A stretch of DNA of 64,000 bases from Pseudoxanthomonas japonensis. GTDB lineage: Bacteria > Pseudomonadota > Gammaproteobacteria > Xanthomonadales > Xanthomonadaceae. Below the pieces are notes generated by a model that was not told the DNA's origin, did not search any database, and saw nothing but the letters and a program-made list of their open reading frames with translations. Positions 8,517 through 18,800 of the stretch are shown piece after piece. How positions within the stretch are numbered: the first letter of the stretch is position 1; the number at the start of each line of letters is the position of its first letter. The translations under genes and the position numbers were made by a program. The DNA lies in assembly GCF_010093445.1 (NCBI RefSeq), contig NZ_PDWW01000012.1:42721-106720 (forward strand), given 5' to 3'.

Positions 8517-10697
8517 ATGCCGCATCAGCGAAGGATCGAAGGCCTGATCGCCGGGATGACGCTGGAGGAGAAGATCGGCCAGCTCGGCGCCTTCGCCGAT
8601 GCGCTGCGGCCGTTCGCCTTCGAGGTCAATCCGGAGACCTTCGCGCGCGATGCCGAGCAGGTACGCGAGCAGATACGCAACGGCCGTGTCGGTGCGCTGT
8701 TCAACGGCGTGGGCGCGGCGGAAGGCCGCGAGGCACAACGCATCGCGGTGGAGGAGAGCCGGCTCGGCATTCCGCTGCTGCTGGGCGCCGATGTCATCCA
8801 CGGCATGCGCACGGTATTCCCGATCCCGCTGGGCGAAGCGGCCAGCTTCGAACCCTACCTCGCCGAACGCACCGCGCGCGCTACGGCCAAGGAAGCCACC
8901 GCCGCGGGCATCCACTGGACCTTCGCGCCGATGGTCGATGTCGCACGCGACCAGCGCTGGGGCCGCGTGGCGGAAACCTCGGGCGAGGACGTGTACCTGT
9001 CCTGCGAGTTCGCCACCGCCCGCGTGCGCGGCTTCCAGGGCGATGATCTGACCGCTCCCGATTCGCTGCTGACCACGCCGAAGCACTTCGCCGCCTATGG
9101 CGCGATCTCGGCGGGCCTGGACTACAACTTCGTCGACATGGCGCCGCAGACGCTGCGCGACGTGCACCTGCCGCCGTTCAAGGCCGCGATCGACGCCGGC
9201 GCGCTGACGCTGATGAGTTCTTTCAACGACATCAACGGCGTGCCGGCCTCGGCCAACCGCGAACTGCTGACCGACATCCTGCGCGGCGAGTGGAAGTTCG
9301 AGGGTTTCGTCGTTTCCGACTACACCTCCGACCTCGAACTGATCGCGCACGGCTACGCCAGCGACGAGGCCGACGCGGCACAGAAGGCGCTGTCGGCCGG
9401 TCTGGACATGAGCCTGCAGAGCGGCATCTACGCCGGCCACGTCGCCACGCTGGTGGCCGAAGGTCGGCTGAGCATGGACGAGGTCGATGAGGCCGTGCGC
9501 CGCGTGCTGCACGTGAAGGCCGCCGTCGGCCTGTTCGACGATCCCTACCGCTGCCTCGATGCCGAGCGCGAAGCCGACCAGTCGCACATCGCCGCGCACG
9601 ACGCGCTGGCGCGCGACTGCGCGCGCCGCTCGATCGTGCTGCTGAAGAACGACGGCGACCTGCTGCCGCTGAAGAAGACCGGCCAGCGCATTGCGCTGAT
9701 CGGACCGTTCGCGCAGGACACCGCCAACCTCGGTGGGTGCTGGAACATCTTCGGCGACGCCTCGCGCATGGTGGACGTGGAAACCGGCGTGCGCGCCGCG
9801 CTGGACGATCCGTCCGCGCTGGTCGTGGTGCCGGGCAGTGGCATCGAAGACGCGCTCGACGGCGGCCTCGACGCCGCGGTCGCCGCCGCGCGCGATGCCG
9901 ACGTCGTGCTGCTGGCCGTGGGCGAGCCGCACGAGTTCTCCGGCGAAGCGCAGTCGCGCACGCAGATCGTGCTGCCCGCCGCGCAGCAGGCGCTGGCCGA
10001 GGCGGTCGCCGCCACCGGCACGCAGCTAGTCATAGTGCTGCGCAATGGGCGCGCGCTGGCGCTGGAGGGCGCGGTGCGCGATGCGCAGGCGATCCTGGTG
10101 GGCTGGTTCCTCGGTACGCAGACCGGTCCGGCCATCGCCGACGTCGTGTTCGGCGACTACAGCCCGTCCGCGCGCCTGCCGGTGAGTTTCCCGCAGGACG
10201 CCGGCCAGCAGCCGTACTTCTACAACCACCCCGCCACCGGTCGGCCCAACGTGCCTGGCACGCCGCGCTTCTTCCAGACGCGCTGGCGCGAAGTTACCCA
10301 CGCCGCGCTGTATCCGTTCGGCCATGGCCTCTCGTACACCCGCTTCGACTACGGCGTGCCGCAGCTCGATACGCAGACGCTGGGCTGGGATGACACGCTG
10401 ACCATCCGCACGCGCATCGCCAATAGCGGTACCCGCGACGGTGAAGAAGTCGTTCAGCTGTACCTGCGCGACCGCACCGCCAGCCGCGTGCGGCCGGTGC
10501 GCGAGCTGAAGCGCTTCCGCAAGATCGCGCTGGCTGCGGGCGAGTCGCAGGACGTCGAATTCACGCTGACGCGCGCTGATCTGGAGTTCCATGGCGTCGA
10601 CAATCGCCCTGTCGCCGAGCCCGGCCTGTTCGACCTGTGGGTCGCGCCGTCCAGCGCGGTCGGCGAAGCGGTGCCGTTCGAACTGCTGGCGCCCTGA
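8517..10697 (+). CDS. bglX: Glycoside hydrolase family 3 beta-glucosidase
   Basis: GH3 enzyme releasing terminal beta-linked glucose, or possibly xylose, from oligosaccharides. It is 726 aa. Residues ~5-320 form the N-terminal barrel with the nucleophile D268 in FEGFVVSDYTSD. KHFAAYG (~190) and the ILRGEWKFEGF segment are family hallmarks. The second alpha/beta sandwich domain starts near SIVLLKNDGDLLPLKK, and a fibronectin-III-like domain ends the protein. Unlike the E. coli BglX precursor it starts directly at MPHQRRIEGLIAGM with no signal peptide, so it is predicted to be cytoplasmic, consistent with a sugar permease 5 bp downstream. The start is well supported by GGGAGG at 8502-8507. Exact substrate not decidable from sequence. 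Confidence 0.93.
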   Translation: MPHQRRIEGLIAGMTLEEKIGQLGAFADALRPFAFEVNPETFARDAEQVREQIRNGRVGALFNGVGAAEGREAQRIAVEESRLGIPLLLGADVIHGMRTVFPIPLGEAASFEPYLAERTARATAKEATAAGIHWTFAPMVDVARDQRWGRVAETSGEDVYLSCEFATARVRGFQGDDLTAPDSLLTTPKHFAAYGAISAGLDYNFVDMAPQTLRDVHLPPFKAAIDAGALTLMSSFNDINGVPASANRELLTDILRGEWKFEGFVVSDYTSDLELIAHGYASDEADAAQKALSAGLDMSLQSGIYAGHVATLVAEGRLSMDEVDEAVRRVLHVKAAVGLFDDPYRCLDAEREADQSHIAAHDALARDCARRSIVLLKNDGDLLPLKKTGQRIALIGPFAQDTANLGGCWNIFGDASRMVDVETGVRAALDDPSALVVVPGSGIEDALDGGLDAAVAAARDADVVLLAVGEPHEFSGEAQSRTQIVLPAAQQALAEAVAATGTQLVIVLRNGRALALEGAVRDAQAILVGWFLGTQTGPAIADVVFGDYSPSARLPVSFPQDAGQQPYFYNHPATGRPNVPGTPRFFQTRWREVTHAALYPFGHGLSYTRFDYGVPQLDTQTLGWDDTLTIRTRIANSGTRDGEEVVQLYLRDRTASRVRPVRELKRFRKIALAAGESQDVEFTLTRADLEFHGVDNRPVAEPGLFDLWVAPSSAVGEAVPFELLAP

Positions 10698-10702
10698 GCC
10701 GC

Positions 10703-11854
10703 ATGTCCGTGGGTGACGCCGCGATGCCGGCCCCCGGCGCGCGCGAACGCATCGCCACCCGCATCGTCTTCTTCATCGGCGGCTTCGCCATCTCGACGTG
10801 GGCGCCGCTGATCCCGTTCGCCAAGCACAAGCTGGCGCTGGACGACGGCCAGCTCGGCCTGATGCTGCTGTGCCTGGGCGTGGGCTCGGTATTGATGATG
10901 CCGCTGGCGGGCGGGTTGGCCGCGCGCTTCGGCTGCCGCCGCTCGATTCTCGCCGCAGGTGCGATGATCTGCCTGTGCATGCCGGCGCTGATGCTGGCGC
11001 CCAGCATTCCCATGCTCGCGCTGGTGCTGGCCGTGTTCGGCGCCAGCATGGGCGTGCTCGACGTGGTGATGAACGTGCAGGCGGTGATCGTCGAACGCGC
11101 CAGCGGGCGCGCGATGATGTCCGGCTTCCACGGCATGTACAGCGTCGGCGGCATCGCCGGCGCCGGTGGCGTGGCCGGCACGCTGGCACTGGGCGCGTCG
11201 CCGCTGCTGGCGATCGGCGGCATGGCGGTGATCGCCGCGGTGTTGCTGGCCAGCGCACGGCGTGGCCTGCTCGTCGACGGTGGCGACGGCGATCATCCGG
11301 CCTTTGTGCTGCCGCGCGGGCGCGTGCTGCTGGTCGGCGCGGTGTGCTTCGCGATGTTCCTGTCGGAAGGCGCGGTGCTGGACTGGAGCGCGGTCTTCCT
11401 CACCTCCGTGCGCAACGCCGATCCGGCCACGGCAGGTTTCGGCTACGTGGCCTTCGCGGTGACGATGACGATAGGCCGCCTGACCGGCGACCGCATCGTG
11501 CAGGCGCTGGGCGCGTTCCGTGTGGTGCTGTGCGGTGCGCTGGTCGCGGCGGCGGGCTTCACGCTGGCGATCCTGGCGCCGTCGCCGCTGGCCGGGCTGG
11601 CGGGCTTTGCGCTGGTCGGTGCCGGTGCGGCAAACGTGGTGCCGGTGATGTTCTCCGCCGCCGGGCGCCAGCGCAGCATGCCCACGCACCTTGCGGTCGC
11701 TGCGGTCACCACGATGGGCTATGCGGGCGTGCTGCTGGGACCGGCCGCGCTCGGCTTCATCGCCAAGCTCACCTCGCTGGCGGCAGCGCTGGGCCTGCTG
11801 GTCGTGCTGCTGGTCGCGGTGGCGTCGGTCGCGCGCTTCGCCACGCGCGACTGA
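10703..11854 (+). CDS. MFS transporter, YbjJ-like
   Basis: Twelve-helix major facilitator superfamily permease, 383 aa from the ATG giving MSVGDAAMPAPG; a second ATG 21 bp further is possible. Hydrophobic helices start at IVFFIGGFAISTWAPL. The segment FGASMGVLDVVMNVQAVIVE and the following GFHGMYSVGGIAGAG resemble the E. coli YbjJ family, whose natural substrate is uncertain. It begins 5 bp after the bglX stop codon, so it is almost certainly cotranscribed under the LacI-type operator. Import of a glucoside for the cytoplasmic GH3 enzyme is a reasonable inference. It converges with the minus-strand gene at 11860, with only 5 bp between the stop codons. Confidence 0.85.
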   Translation: MSVGDAAMPAPGARERIATRIVFFIGGFAISTWAPLIPFAKHKLALDDGQLGLMLLCLGVGSVLMMPLAGGLAARFGCRRSILAAGAMICLCMPALMLAPSIPMLALVLAVFGASMGVLDVVMNVQAVIVERASGRAMMSGFHGMYSVGGIAGAGGVAGTLALGASPLLAIGGMAVIAAVLLASARRGLLVDGGDGDHPAFVLPRGRVLLVGAVCFAMFLSEGAVLDWSAVFLTSVRNADPATAGFGYVAFAVTMTIGRLTGDRIVQALGAFRVVLCGALVAAAGFTLAILAPSPLAGLAGFALVGAGAANVVPVMFSAAGRQRSMPTHLAVAAVTTMGYAGVLLGPAALGFIAKLTSLAAALGLLVVLLVAVASVARFATRD

Positions 11855-11859
11855 GCGGT

Positions 11860-12315
11860 TTACGGGCGCGGTGCGCCGCGCATCATCGGGCCGCCGGGGT
11901 AGCCGCCATACGGGCCGCCGTAATAGCCGCCGGGACCGTCGTAGCGGTCCACGTTGATGTTGAGGTTGAACGTACGAGGCTTGCCTTCGTCGTCGTACGT
12001 GGTCTTGCAGAGGTTGAGGTTGGCCGCGTTGTAGGTGCTGCGGCCATGGCCCTTGCTGTAGCCGATGCCGGTGGTGACGCTGCCCGACACGCCATCGCCG
12101 TCGTCGTCGCCGTAGTAGACGCAGGGATCGACCGGGGTCGTGGACGCGGCCTTCTTCGGACGTGCTGGCTGCGTGTCGCCGTACCAGGTCCCGGGCGGGT
12201 CCTTTGCGTAGGTCGCCTCCCGGGGCACGCTCAGGTCGAGTGCTTCCGCCGTCGGCTGCGCGAGCGCAGGCCCGGTGGTCAGCAAGGCCAGCAATGCGAT
12301 GGGCAAGGTCTTCAT
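11860..12315 (-). CDS. Small exported protein with Gly/Tyr/Pro-rich tail, unknown function
   Basis: 151-aa protein I do not recognise. The start MKTLPIALLALLTTGPALAQ gives a clear Sec signal peptide with an ALAQ cleavage site at about residue 20. The mature part has a basic patch (RPKKAAS), a DGDG-type acidic loop (YYGDDDGDGVSG) and two cysteines (DPCVYY, NLCKTT) that could form a disulfide. It ends in a glycine-, tyrosine- and proline-rich tail (PGGYYGGPYGGYPGG). Location is periplasmic or surface. It lies downstream of recQ on the same strand, 103 bp away, and converges with the MFS gene. Confidence 0.75.
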   Translation of the reverse strand: MKTLPIALLALLTTGPALAQPTAEALDLSVPREATYAKDPPGTWYGDTQPARPKKAASTTPVDPCVYYGDDDGDGVSGSVTTGIGYSKGHGRSTYNAANLNLCKTTYDDEGKPRTFNLNINVDRYDGPGGYYGGPYGGYPGGPMMRGAPRP

Positions 12316-12418
12316 GGGACATCCCGGAAGGAGGGCGCGCCGGCTGGCGGACCTGAAAGGCAACCTAACAGCCGGGAATTGAACGTCGGCTGAGATCGAC
12401 GTCCGGATGCCGGGAACT

Positions 12419-14212
<1,794 letters not shown>

Positions 14213-14328
14213 GGGTGCAAGGATAGCGCGATGACGCGTGTCGGCCTGCTTGGTGGACACCGGGGGCTATCGGAAATCCCTCTGGCTAGAGGTAGGAGTT
14301 CATCCTGGTGCGAGCGTAGCGGCTGAAG

Positions 14329-14361
14329 CCCCTCTCCCCGCGGGAGAGGGGTTGGGGTGAG
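14329..14361. repeat. Hairpin repeat of the CCCCTCTCCC...GGGAGAGGGG type
   Basis: A 10-bp perfect stem (14329-14338 with 14342-14351) with a CGC loop is followed by TTGGGGTGAG. This form of dispersed intergenic repeat is familiar from xanthomonads and other proteobacteria; that is family knowledge, not tested here. It lies about 117 bp upstream of the recQ start and could form a hairpin in transcripts from either strand. Confidence 0.75.
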
Positions 14362-14486
14362 GGGCAACGGAGTCCGTGTCTTCGTCTCGAGTTGGTAGTG
14401 GCCACATCCGCGATGGGCTCTGCTCTTGATGGCCTGCCGGGAGGCACTTCCCATTTCTTAAATATGGCGCCGCTGACCGCGGAGGC

Positions 14487-14692
14487 CCTACTTTTCTTTG
14501 CTTGTGCAAAGAAAAGTAGGCAAAAGAAACACACCCCGGCGGTCCGCCCGCCGCTGTGCGGCGGGTTCGCAGTCCCGGCGGGAATTTTCGTACGGGGCAT
14601 CCTGCCCCGGCCGAAAACGGCGCACATCCCTGTGCGCCGCCCTGCGGGTTTTACCCGTCGTGACTGCCGGACCTCAGGGGGCCCAAGAGCCA
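14487..14692 (+). repeat. Multi-hairpin intergenic element, copy A
   Basis: Ordered parts: a 14-bp perfect stem with loop CTTGTG (14487-14520); conserved AAAGAAACACACCCC (14523-14537); a G+C hairpin with 8-bp stem and TGT loop (14547-14565); GGGAATTTT (14580-14588) opening a composite hairpin TTTTCG...CGAAAA around CGGGGCA/TGCCCCG; a 9-bp stem with TCCC loop (14618-14639); CCCTGCGGGTTTTACCC (14640-14656); and a CCTCAGGGGG segment. The same parts recur in the same order and almost the same spacing in copy B on the other strand. Could be a structured RNA or a non-autonomous mobile element. Confidence 0.85.
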
Positions 14693-14740
14693 CGCCTGAT
14701 ACATCCGAGGCTGCAGCTTTGCTTTTGCTTGCCTTCGGGT

Positions 14741-14923
14741 CCCCATGAGGCACGGCGAGTGGGCTGGGTACAACCCGAAGGGCGCCGTCATGGATGACGG
14801 CGTTTCCGTATGGCGCATGGATGTGCCTTACGGAAATTCCCGGACCGCTCGCGGACCCTGCGCGCAGCGCAGGGCGTGCCGCCTGGGGTGTGTTTCTTTG
14901 ATTCTTTCTTTGCACAAGCAAAG
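14741..14923 (-). repeat. Multi-hairpin intergenic element, copy B (inverted)
   Basis: Read on the minus strand from 14923 it repeats copy A. CTTTGCTTGTGCAAAG (14908-14923); AAAGAAACACACCCC (14885-14899); a hairpin with 8-bp stem and TGC loop (14856-14874) whose stem sequence differs from copy A; GGGAATTTCCGTA opening a hairpin closed by TACGGAAA; a 9-bp stem with CC loop (14782-14801); CCCTTCGGGTTGTACCC (14766-14782); and CCTCATGGGG. Exactly 102 nt separate CACACCCC from CCCT in both copies. Stems are kept while their sequences differ. Confidence 0.85.
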
Positions 14924-15136
14924 AAGTGCTCTTCAACAGCCGGATGGCTGGTCAAGAATGCCCCCCGCGGCGAGCGGCACCATGCCTCCATAGAGGCGAT
15001 CCATCCGCACGTCCACAAACAAAAAGCGCCCGCTTTCCTTTCACAAGCAAAGAAGCGCTCATCAACAGCCGAATGGCTGGTCAAGCAAGGCCCCGCGGCG
15101 AGATCCATCCGCACGTCCAGAAACGAAAACGCCCGG
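14913..15136. repeat. Imperfect tandem duplication next to dps
   Basis: CACAAGCAAAGAAG followed by GCTC, TCAACAGCCG and ATGGCTGGTCAAG occurs at 14913-14956 and again at 15042-15085 with few changes. Both copies continue with a CCCCGCGGCGAG block and ATCCATCCGCACGTCCA. Copy 1 (14913-15041, 129 bp) has extra sequence in the middle. Copy 2 (15042-15136, about 95 bp) runs into the functional dps terminator, while copy 1 ends in a decayed version of it (AAAAAGCGCCCG). This looks like duplication of the segment downstream of dps. Confidence 0.8.
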
Positions 15137-15152
15137 ACCAGGCCGGGCGTTT
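15121..15152 (-). terminator. Rho-independent terminator of dps
   Basis: A 10-bp perfect stem AAACGCCCGG (15127-15136) pairs with CCGGGCGTTT (15143-15152) around a 6-nt loop. Read on the minus strand it is followed by a T-rich tail (TTTTCGTTT). It lies 24 bp after the dps stop codon. Confidence 0.85.
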
Positions 15153-15175
15153 CCAGGAAGCCGAGAACGACGCGA

Positions 15176-15730
15176 TTACTGCAACAGCGAGCGCAGCATC
15201 CACGCGTACTTCTCGTGCGTCTGCAGACGCTGCGTCAGCAGGTCCTCCGTCGGCGCATCGTCCGCATCATCCGCGATGTCCAGCACCTTGCGGGCCGTCC
15301 GGCAGACCGCCTCGTTGCCGATCACCAGCTGGCGTACCATTTCCCGCCAGTCGGCGCTGTCGGTCAGGCCCGGCTCCTCGGGGATCGAGGTCAGGCTGAC
15401 GAACTCGCGGTACGAGCCGGGTGCATTGAAGCCCAGCGCGCGGATGCGCTCGGCGATCTCGTCCAGCGCCGTCCACTGCTCCGTGTACTGCGTCTCGAAC
15501 ATCGTATGCAGCGAATTGAACATCGCGCCGGTGATGTTCCAGTGGAAGTTGTGGGTCTTCAGGTAGAGCGTGTAGCTGTCGGCCAGGAAGCGCGACAGGC
15601 CGTCGGCGATCTTCTTGCGTTCGCCGCTGCTGATCCCGATATCGATGTTGGGTGCCGACGGGGCGGCCGCGAGCGGCGCGGCCACGGAGGCGGGCTTGGT
15701 CTTGGCGGGCTTGGTCTTCGGCTTGGCCAT
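15176..15730 (-). CDS. dps: Dps, DNA-protecting ferritin-like protein
   Basis: Dodecameric iron-storage and DNA-binding protein of stationary phase and oxidative stress. It is 184 aa. The ferroxidase residues are H63, H75, D90 and E94, with the exact spacing of E. coli-type Dps (12, 15 and 4 residues); the surrounding motif is THNFHWNITGAMFNSLHTMFE. The N-terminal ~28 residues are a Lys/Pro/Ala-rich tail (MAKPKTKPAKTKPAS) suited to DNA binding. Start at the ATG giving MAKPKTK; an upstream extension of the frame is only the complement of hrpA. It is divergent from hrpA with an 88-bp gap and ends in a strong terminator. Confidence 0.96.
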   Translation of the reverse strand: MAKPKTKPAKTKPASVAAPLAAAPSAPNIDIGISSGERKKIADGLSRFLADSYTLYLKTHNFHWNITGAMFNSLHTMFETQYTEQWTALDEIAERIRALGFNAPGSYREFVSLTSIPEEPGLTDSADWREMVRQLVIGNEAVCRTARKVLDIADDADDAPTEDLLTQRLQTHEKYAWMLRSLLQ

Positions 15731-15751
15731 GCGGATGCTCCTGTAGGTGGG

Positions 15752-15780
15752 TTGAGACGGCACAATGGACACACTAGAAC
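15752..15780 (+). promoter_or_regulatory. Candidate promoter of hrpA
   Basis: TTGAGA (15752-15757), a 17-bp spacer and TAGAAC (15775-15780) form a plausible sigma70 promoter in the dps-hrpA gap, 38 bp before the hrpA ATG. No equally good promoter for dps is seen on the opposite strand, so dps may use an alternative sigma factor or a weaker site. Confidence 0.5.
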
Positions 15781-15818
15781 ATGTGGCGTGAGCAAAAAGT
15801 TTCAAGCGCGTGCTGAAG

Positions 15819-18800
15819 ATGAGTACTCCCCGTAACCCTTCCCCCCGTCCCGACCGCGCCGCCCTCGACCAGGGCCGGCAGTCGCTCGACCGCGCGCTAA
15901 GCCGCGACCGCGGCCGCCTGCACGGGCTGTGGTCGCGCTGGCAGGGCAAGCCGGCCGATGCCGGTGCGCGCCAGGCCTTCGAACAGGCATTGACCGCCTC
16001 TATCGCCACCCGCGAACGGCGTCTGGCGACCGTGCCGGTGGTGACGCTGGACGAGGCGCTGCCGATCGCCCGGGAGGGCGAGCGCATCGTCGAGCTGATC
16101 CGGAACCACCAGGTCGTCGTGATCGCCGGCGAGACCGGCTCCGGCAAGACCACCCAGCTGCCCAAGCTGTGCCTGGCCGCCGGCCGCGGCGTGGCCGGCA
16201 TGATCGGCTGCACGCAGCCACGCCGCATCGCCGCGCGCGCGGTCGCACGCCGCGTGGCCGACGAACTGAAGACCGAACTCGGCCGCGGCGTCGGCTTCCA
16301 GGTGCGCTTCAACGACCAGGTCGGCGAAGACACCCACATCAAGTTCATGACCGACGGCATCCTGCTGGCGGAGATCGCCAGCGACCGCTGGCTGTCGGCC
16401 TACGACACGATCGTCGTCGACGAGGCGCACGAACGCAGCCTCAACATCGACTTCCTGCTCGGCTACCTGAAGCAGCTGCTGCGCAAGCGCCGCGACCTGA
16501 AGGTCATCGTCACTTCGGCCACCATCGACACCGCGCGTTTCGCCAGACACTTCGACGACGCGCCGGTGATCAGCGTGGAAGGCCGCACCTACCCGGTCGA
16601 GGTGCGCTACCGCGCGCCCGAAAGCGAGAGAGACGGCGAGGGCGAGCAGGAAGGCGACCGCACCGTCAACGACGCCATCGTGGCGGCGGTGGACGAGATC
16701 ACCCGGCTGGACGCGCGCGGCGACGTGCTGATCTTCCTGCCCGGCGAGCGCGAGATCCGCGACGCGCACCAGTCGCTGGAGCGCCGCAAGTACCGCAACA
16801 CCGAGGTATTGCCGCTGTATGCGCGGCTGTCCAACCAGGACCAGGACCGGGTGTTCAACCCCGGCCCGAACCGGCGCATCGTGCTGGCCACCAACGTGGC
16901 CGAGACCTCGCTGACGGTGCCGCGCATCCGCTACGTGGTCGATCCCGGGTTCGCGCGCGTCAAGCGCTACAGCCCGCGCAGCAAGCTCGACCGTCTGCAC
17001 ATCGAACCGGTGTCGCAGGCCAGCGCCAACCAGCGCAAGGGCCGCTGCGGACGCATCGCCGAAGGCATCTGCTACCGGCTGTACTCGGAAGCGGATTTCC
17101 AGGCGCGCGCGGAATTCACCGATCCCGAGATCCGCCGTTCCAGCCTGGCCGGCGTGATCCTGCGCATGCTGCAACTGGGCCTGGGCCGGATCGAAGACTT
17201 CCCGTTCCTGGAAGCGCCGGACGAGCGGGCCGTCGCCGACGGCTGGCAGCAGCTGACCGAGCTCGGCGCCATCGACGGCGAGCGCCGCATGACCGCGATC
17301 GGCCGGCAGATGGCACGCCTGCCGGTGGACGTGAAGCTGGCGCGGATGCTGGTGGCCGCGCAGGCGGCGGGCTGCCTGCGGCCGATGCTGGTGATCGCCT
17401 CGTTCCTCGGTATCCAGGATCCGCGCGAACGCCCGGCCGACGCGCGCGGCGCGGCGGACACCGCGCATGCGCAGTTCGCCGACGCCCGCTCCGAGTTCGT
17501 CGGCGTGCTGCGGCTGTGGGATGCCTACCGCCAGGCGCATGAGGACCTGACCCAGTCGAAGCTGCGCGACTGGTGCGGCCGCCATTTCCTTGGCTTCCTG
17601 CGCATGCGCGAATGGCGCGAGCTGCATCGCCAACTGCGCCTGCTGTGCGAGGAACTGGGCTGGAAGGAAGAAGCCAGCGAAGCGTCGCTGGCGCCGCTGC
17701 TCGCCGGCAGCAGCGCACCGCCGGCCGCGCGCGAGGACAGCGCCGCGGCGGTGAAGGCCACGCGTGGCCAGCTGCATCGCGCCGCACGCCTGGCGCGCGA
17801 AGGCAAGGCCGAGCCCGCGCCGGCACCGGTGGCCGTGCGTGCGCAGCAGGACCAGGCGCCTGCCGGTGGTGGCTTCAGTGAGCGCGTGCGCGCCAGCGCC
17901 TACCAGACGCTGCATCGCGCGCTGGTGGCCGGCCTGCCCACGCAGATCGGCCATCGCACCGACAAGGGCGACTACCAGGCGCCGCGCCAGCGCCGCTTCC
18001 TGCCATTCCCGGGGTCGCCGCTGTCCAAGCGGCCGCCGCCGTGGCTGCTGGCGGCCAACCTGCTGGACACGCAGAAGGTGTGGGGCATGACCCTGGCCAC
18101 GATCGAGCCGGACTGGGTGATCGCCGAACTGCCGCACCTGCTGCTGCGCAAACATTTCGATCCGCACTGGTCGCGCGCGCAGGGCCAGGTGCTGGCGTCG
18201 GAGCAGATCAGCCTGTTCGGGCTGGTGCTGGCGCCGAAGAAGCCGGTGCACTACGGCCGCATCGCCCCGGGCGAAGCGCACGACCTGTTCGTGCGCCAGG
18301 GCCTGGTGACCGGCGAGATCAACACGCGCGCGTCCTTCGTCGCCGACAACCTGAAGACGCTGGAGCAGGCGCGCGAAGAAGAAGCCAAGCTGCGCCGCGC
18401 CGGCCTGGTCGCCGACGAGGACTGGCAGGCACGCTGGTACCTGGACCGCATCCCGTCCGAGATTCATTCCGCCGCCAGCCTGGATACGTGGTGGAAGGCG
18501 CTTCCGCCGGACAAGCGTCGTGCGCTGCACTGGTCGCTGGCCGACCTGTTGCCGGGCGAAGGCAGCGAGGAAGACCGCTATCCGAAGTACTTCGCGCTCG
18601 GCGATGCGCGGTTGCCGCTGCACTACCGGTTCGAGCCGGGTTCGGTTGACGATGGCGTGACGCTGGAGGTGCCGCTGCACCTGCTCAACGCGCTGGATCC
18701 CGCACGCCTGTCGTGGTTGGCGCCGGGGTTCGTCGCCGACAAGGCGGCCGGGCTGATCCGCAGCCTGCCCAAGGCGATGCGGCGCAACTATGTGCCGGCA

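Larger units (their letters stand above)
14213..15175. other. 963-bp non-coding region between recQ and dps, filled with hairpin repeats
   Basis: No convincing gene is present. From left to right it holds: the recQ upstream region (14213-14320); a CCCCTCTCCC hairpin repeat (14329-14361); an AT-richer patch with TTCTTAAATATGG near 14455-14466; multi-hairpin element copy A on the plus strand (14487-14692); a short centre with GCTTTGCTTTTGCTTGCC (14693-14740); copy B in inverted orientation (14741-14923); a degenerate tandem duplication (14913-15136); and the dps terminator (15121-15152). Several short open frames across the elements translate to Arg/Pro/Ala-rich strings with no start signals, and are best taken as spurious. 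Confidence 0.85.

Noticed and set aside
14392..14936. Short frames in both strands of the recQ-dps gap that look like small Arg/Pro-rich proteins.
   Set aside because: They follow the hairpin elements, have no ribosome-binding sites, and differ between the two element copies without codon-level conservation.
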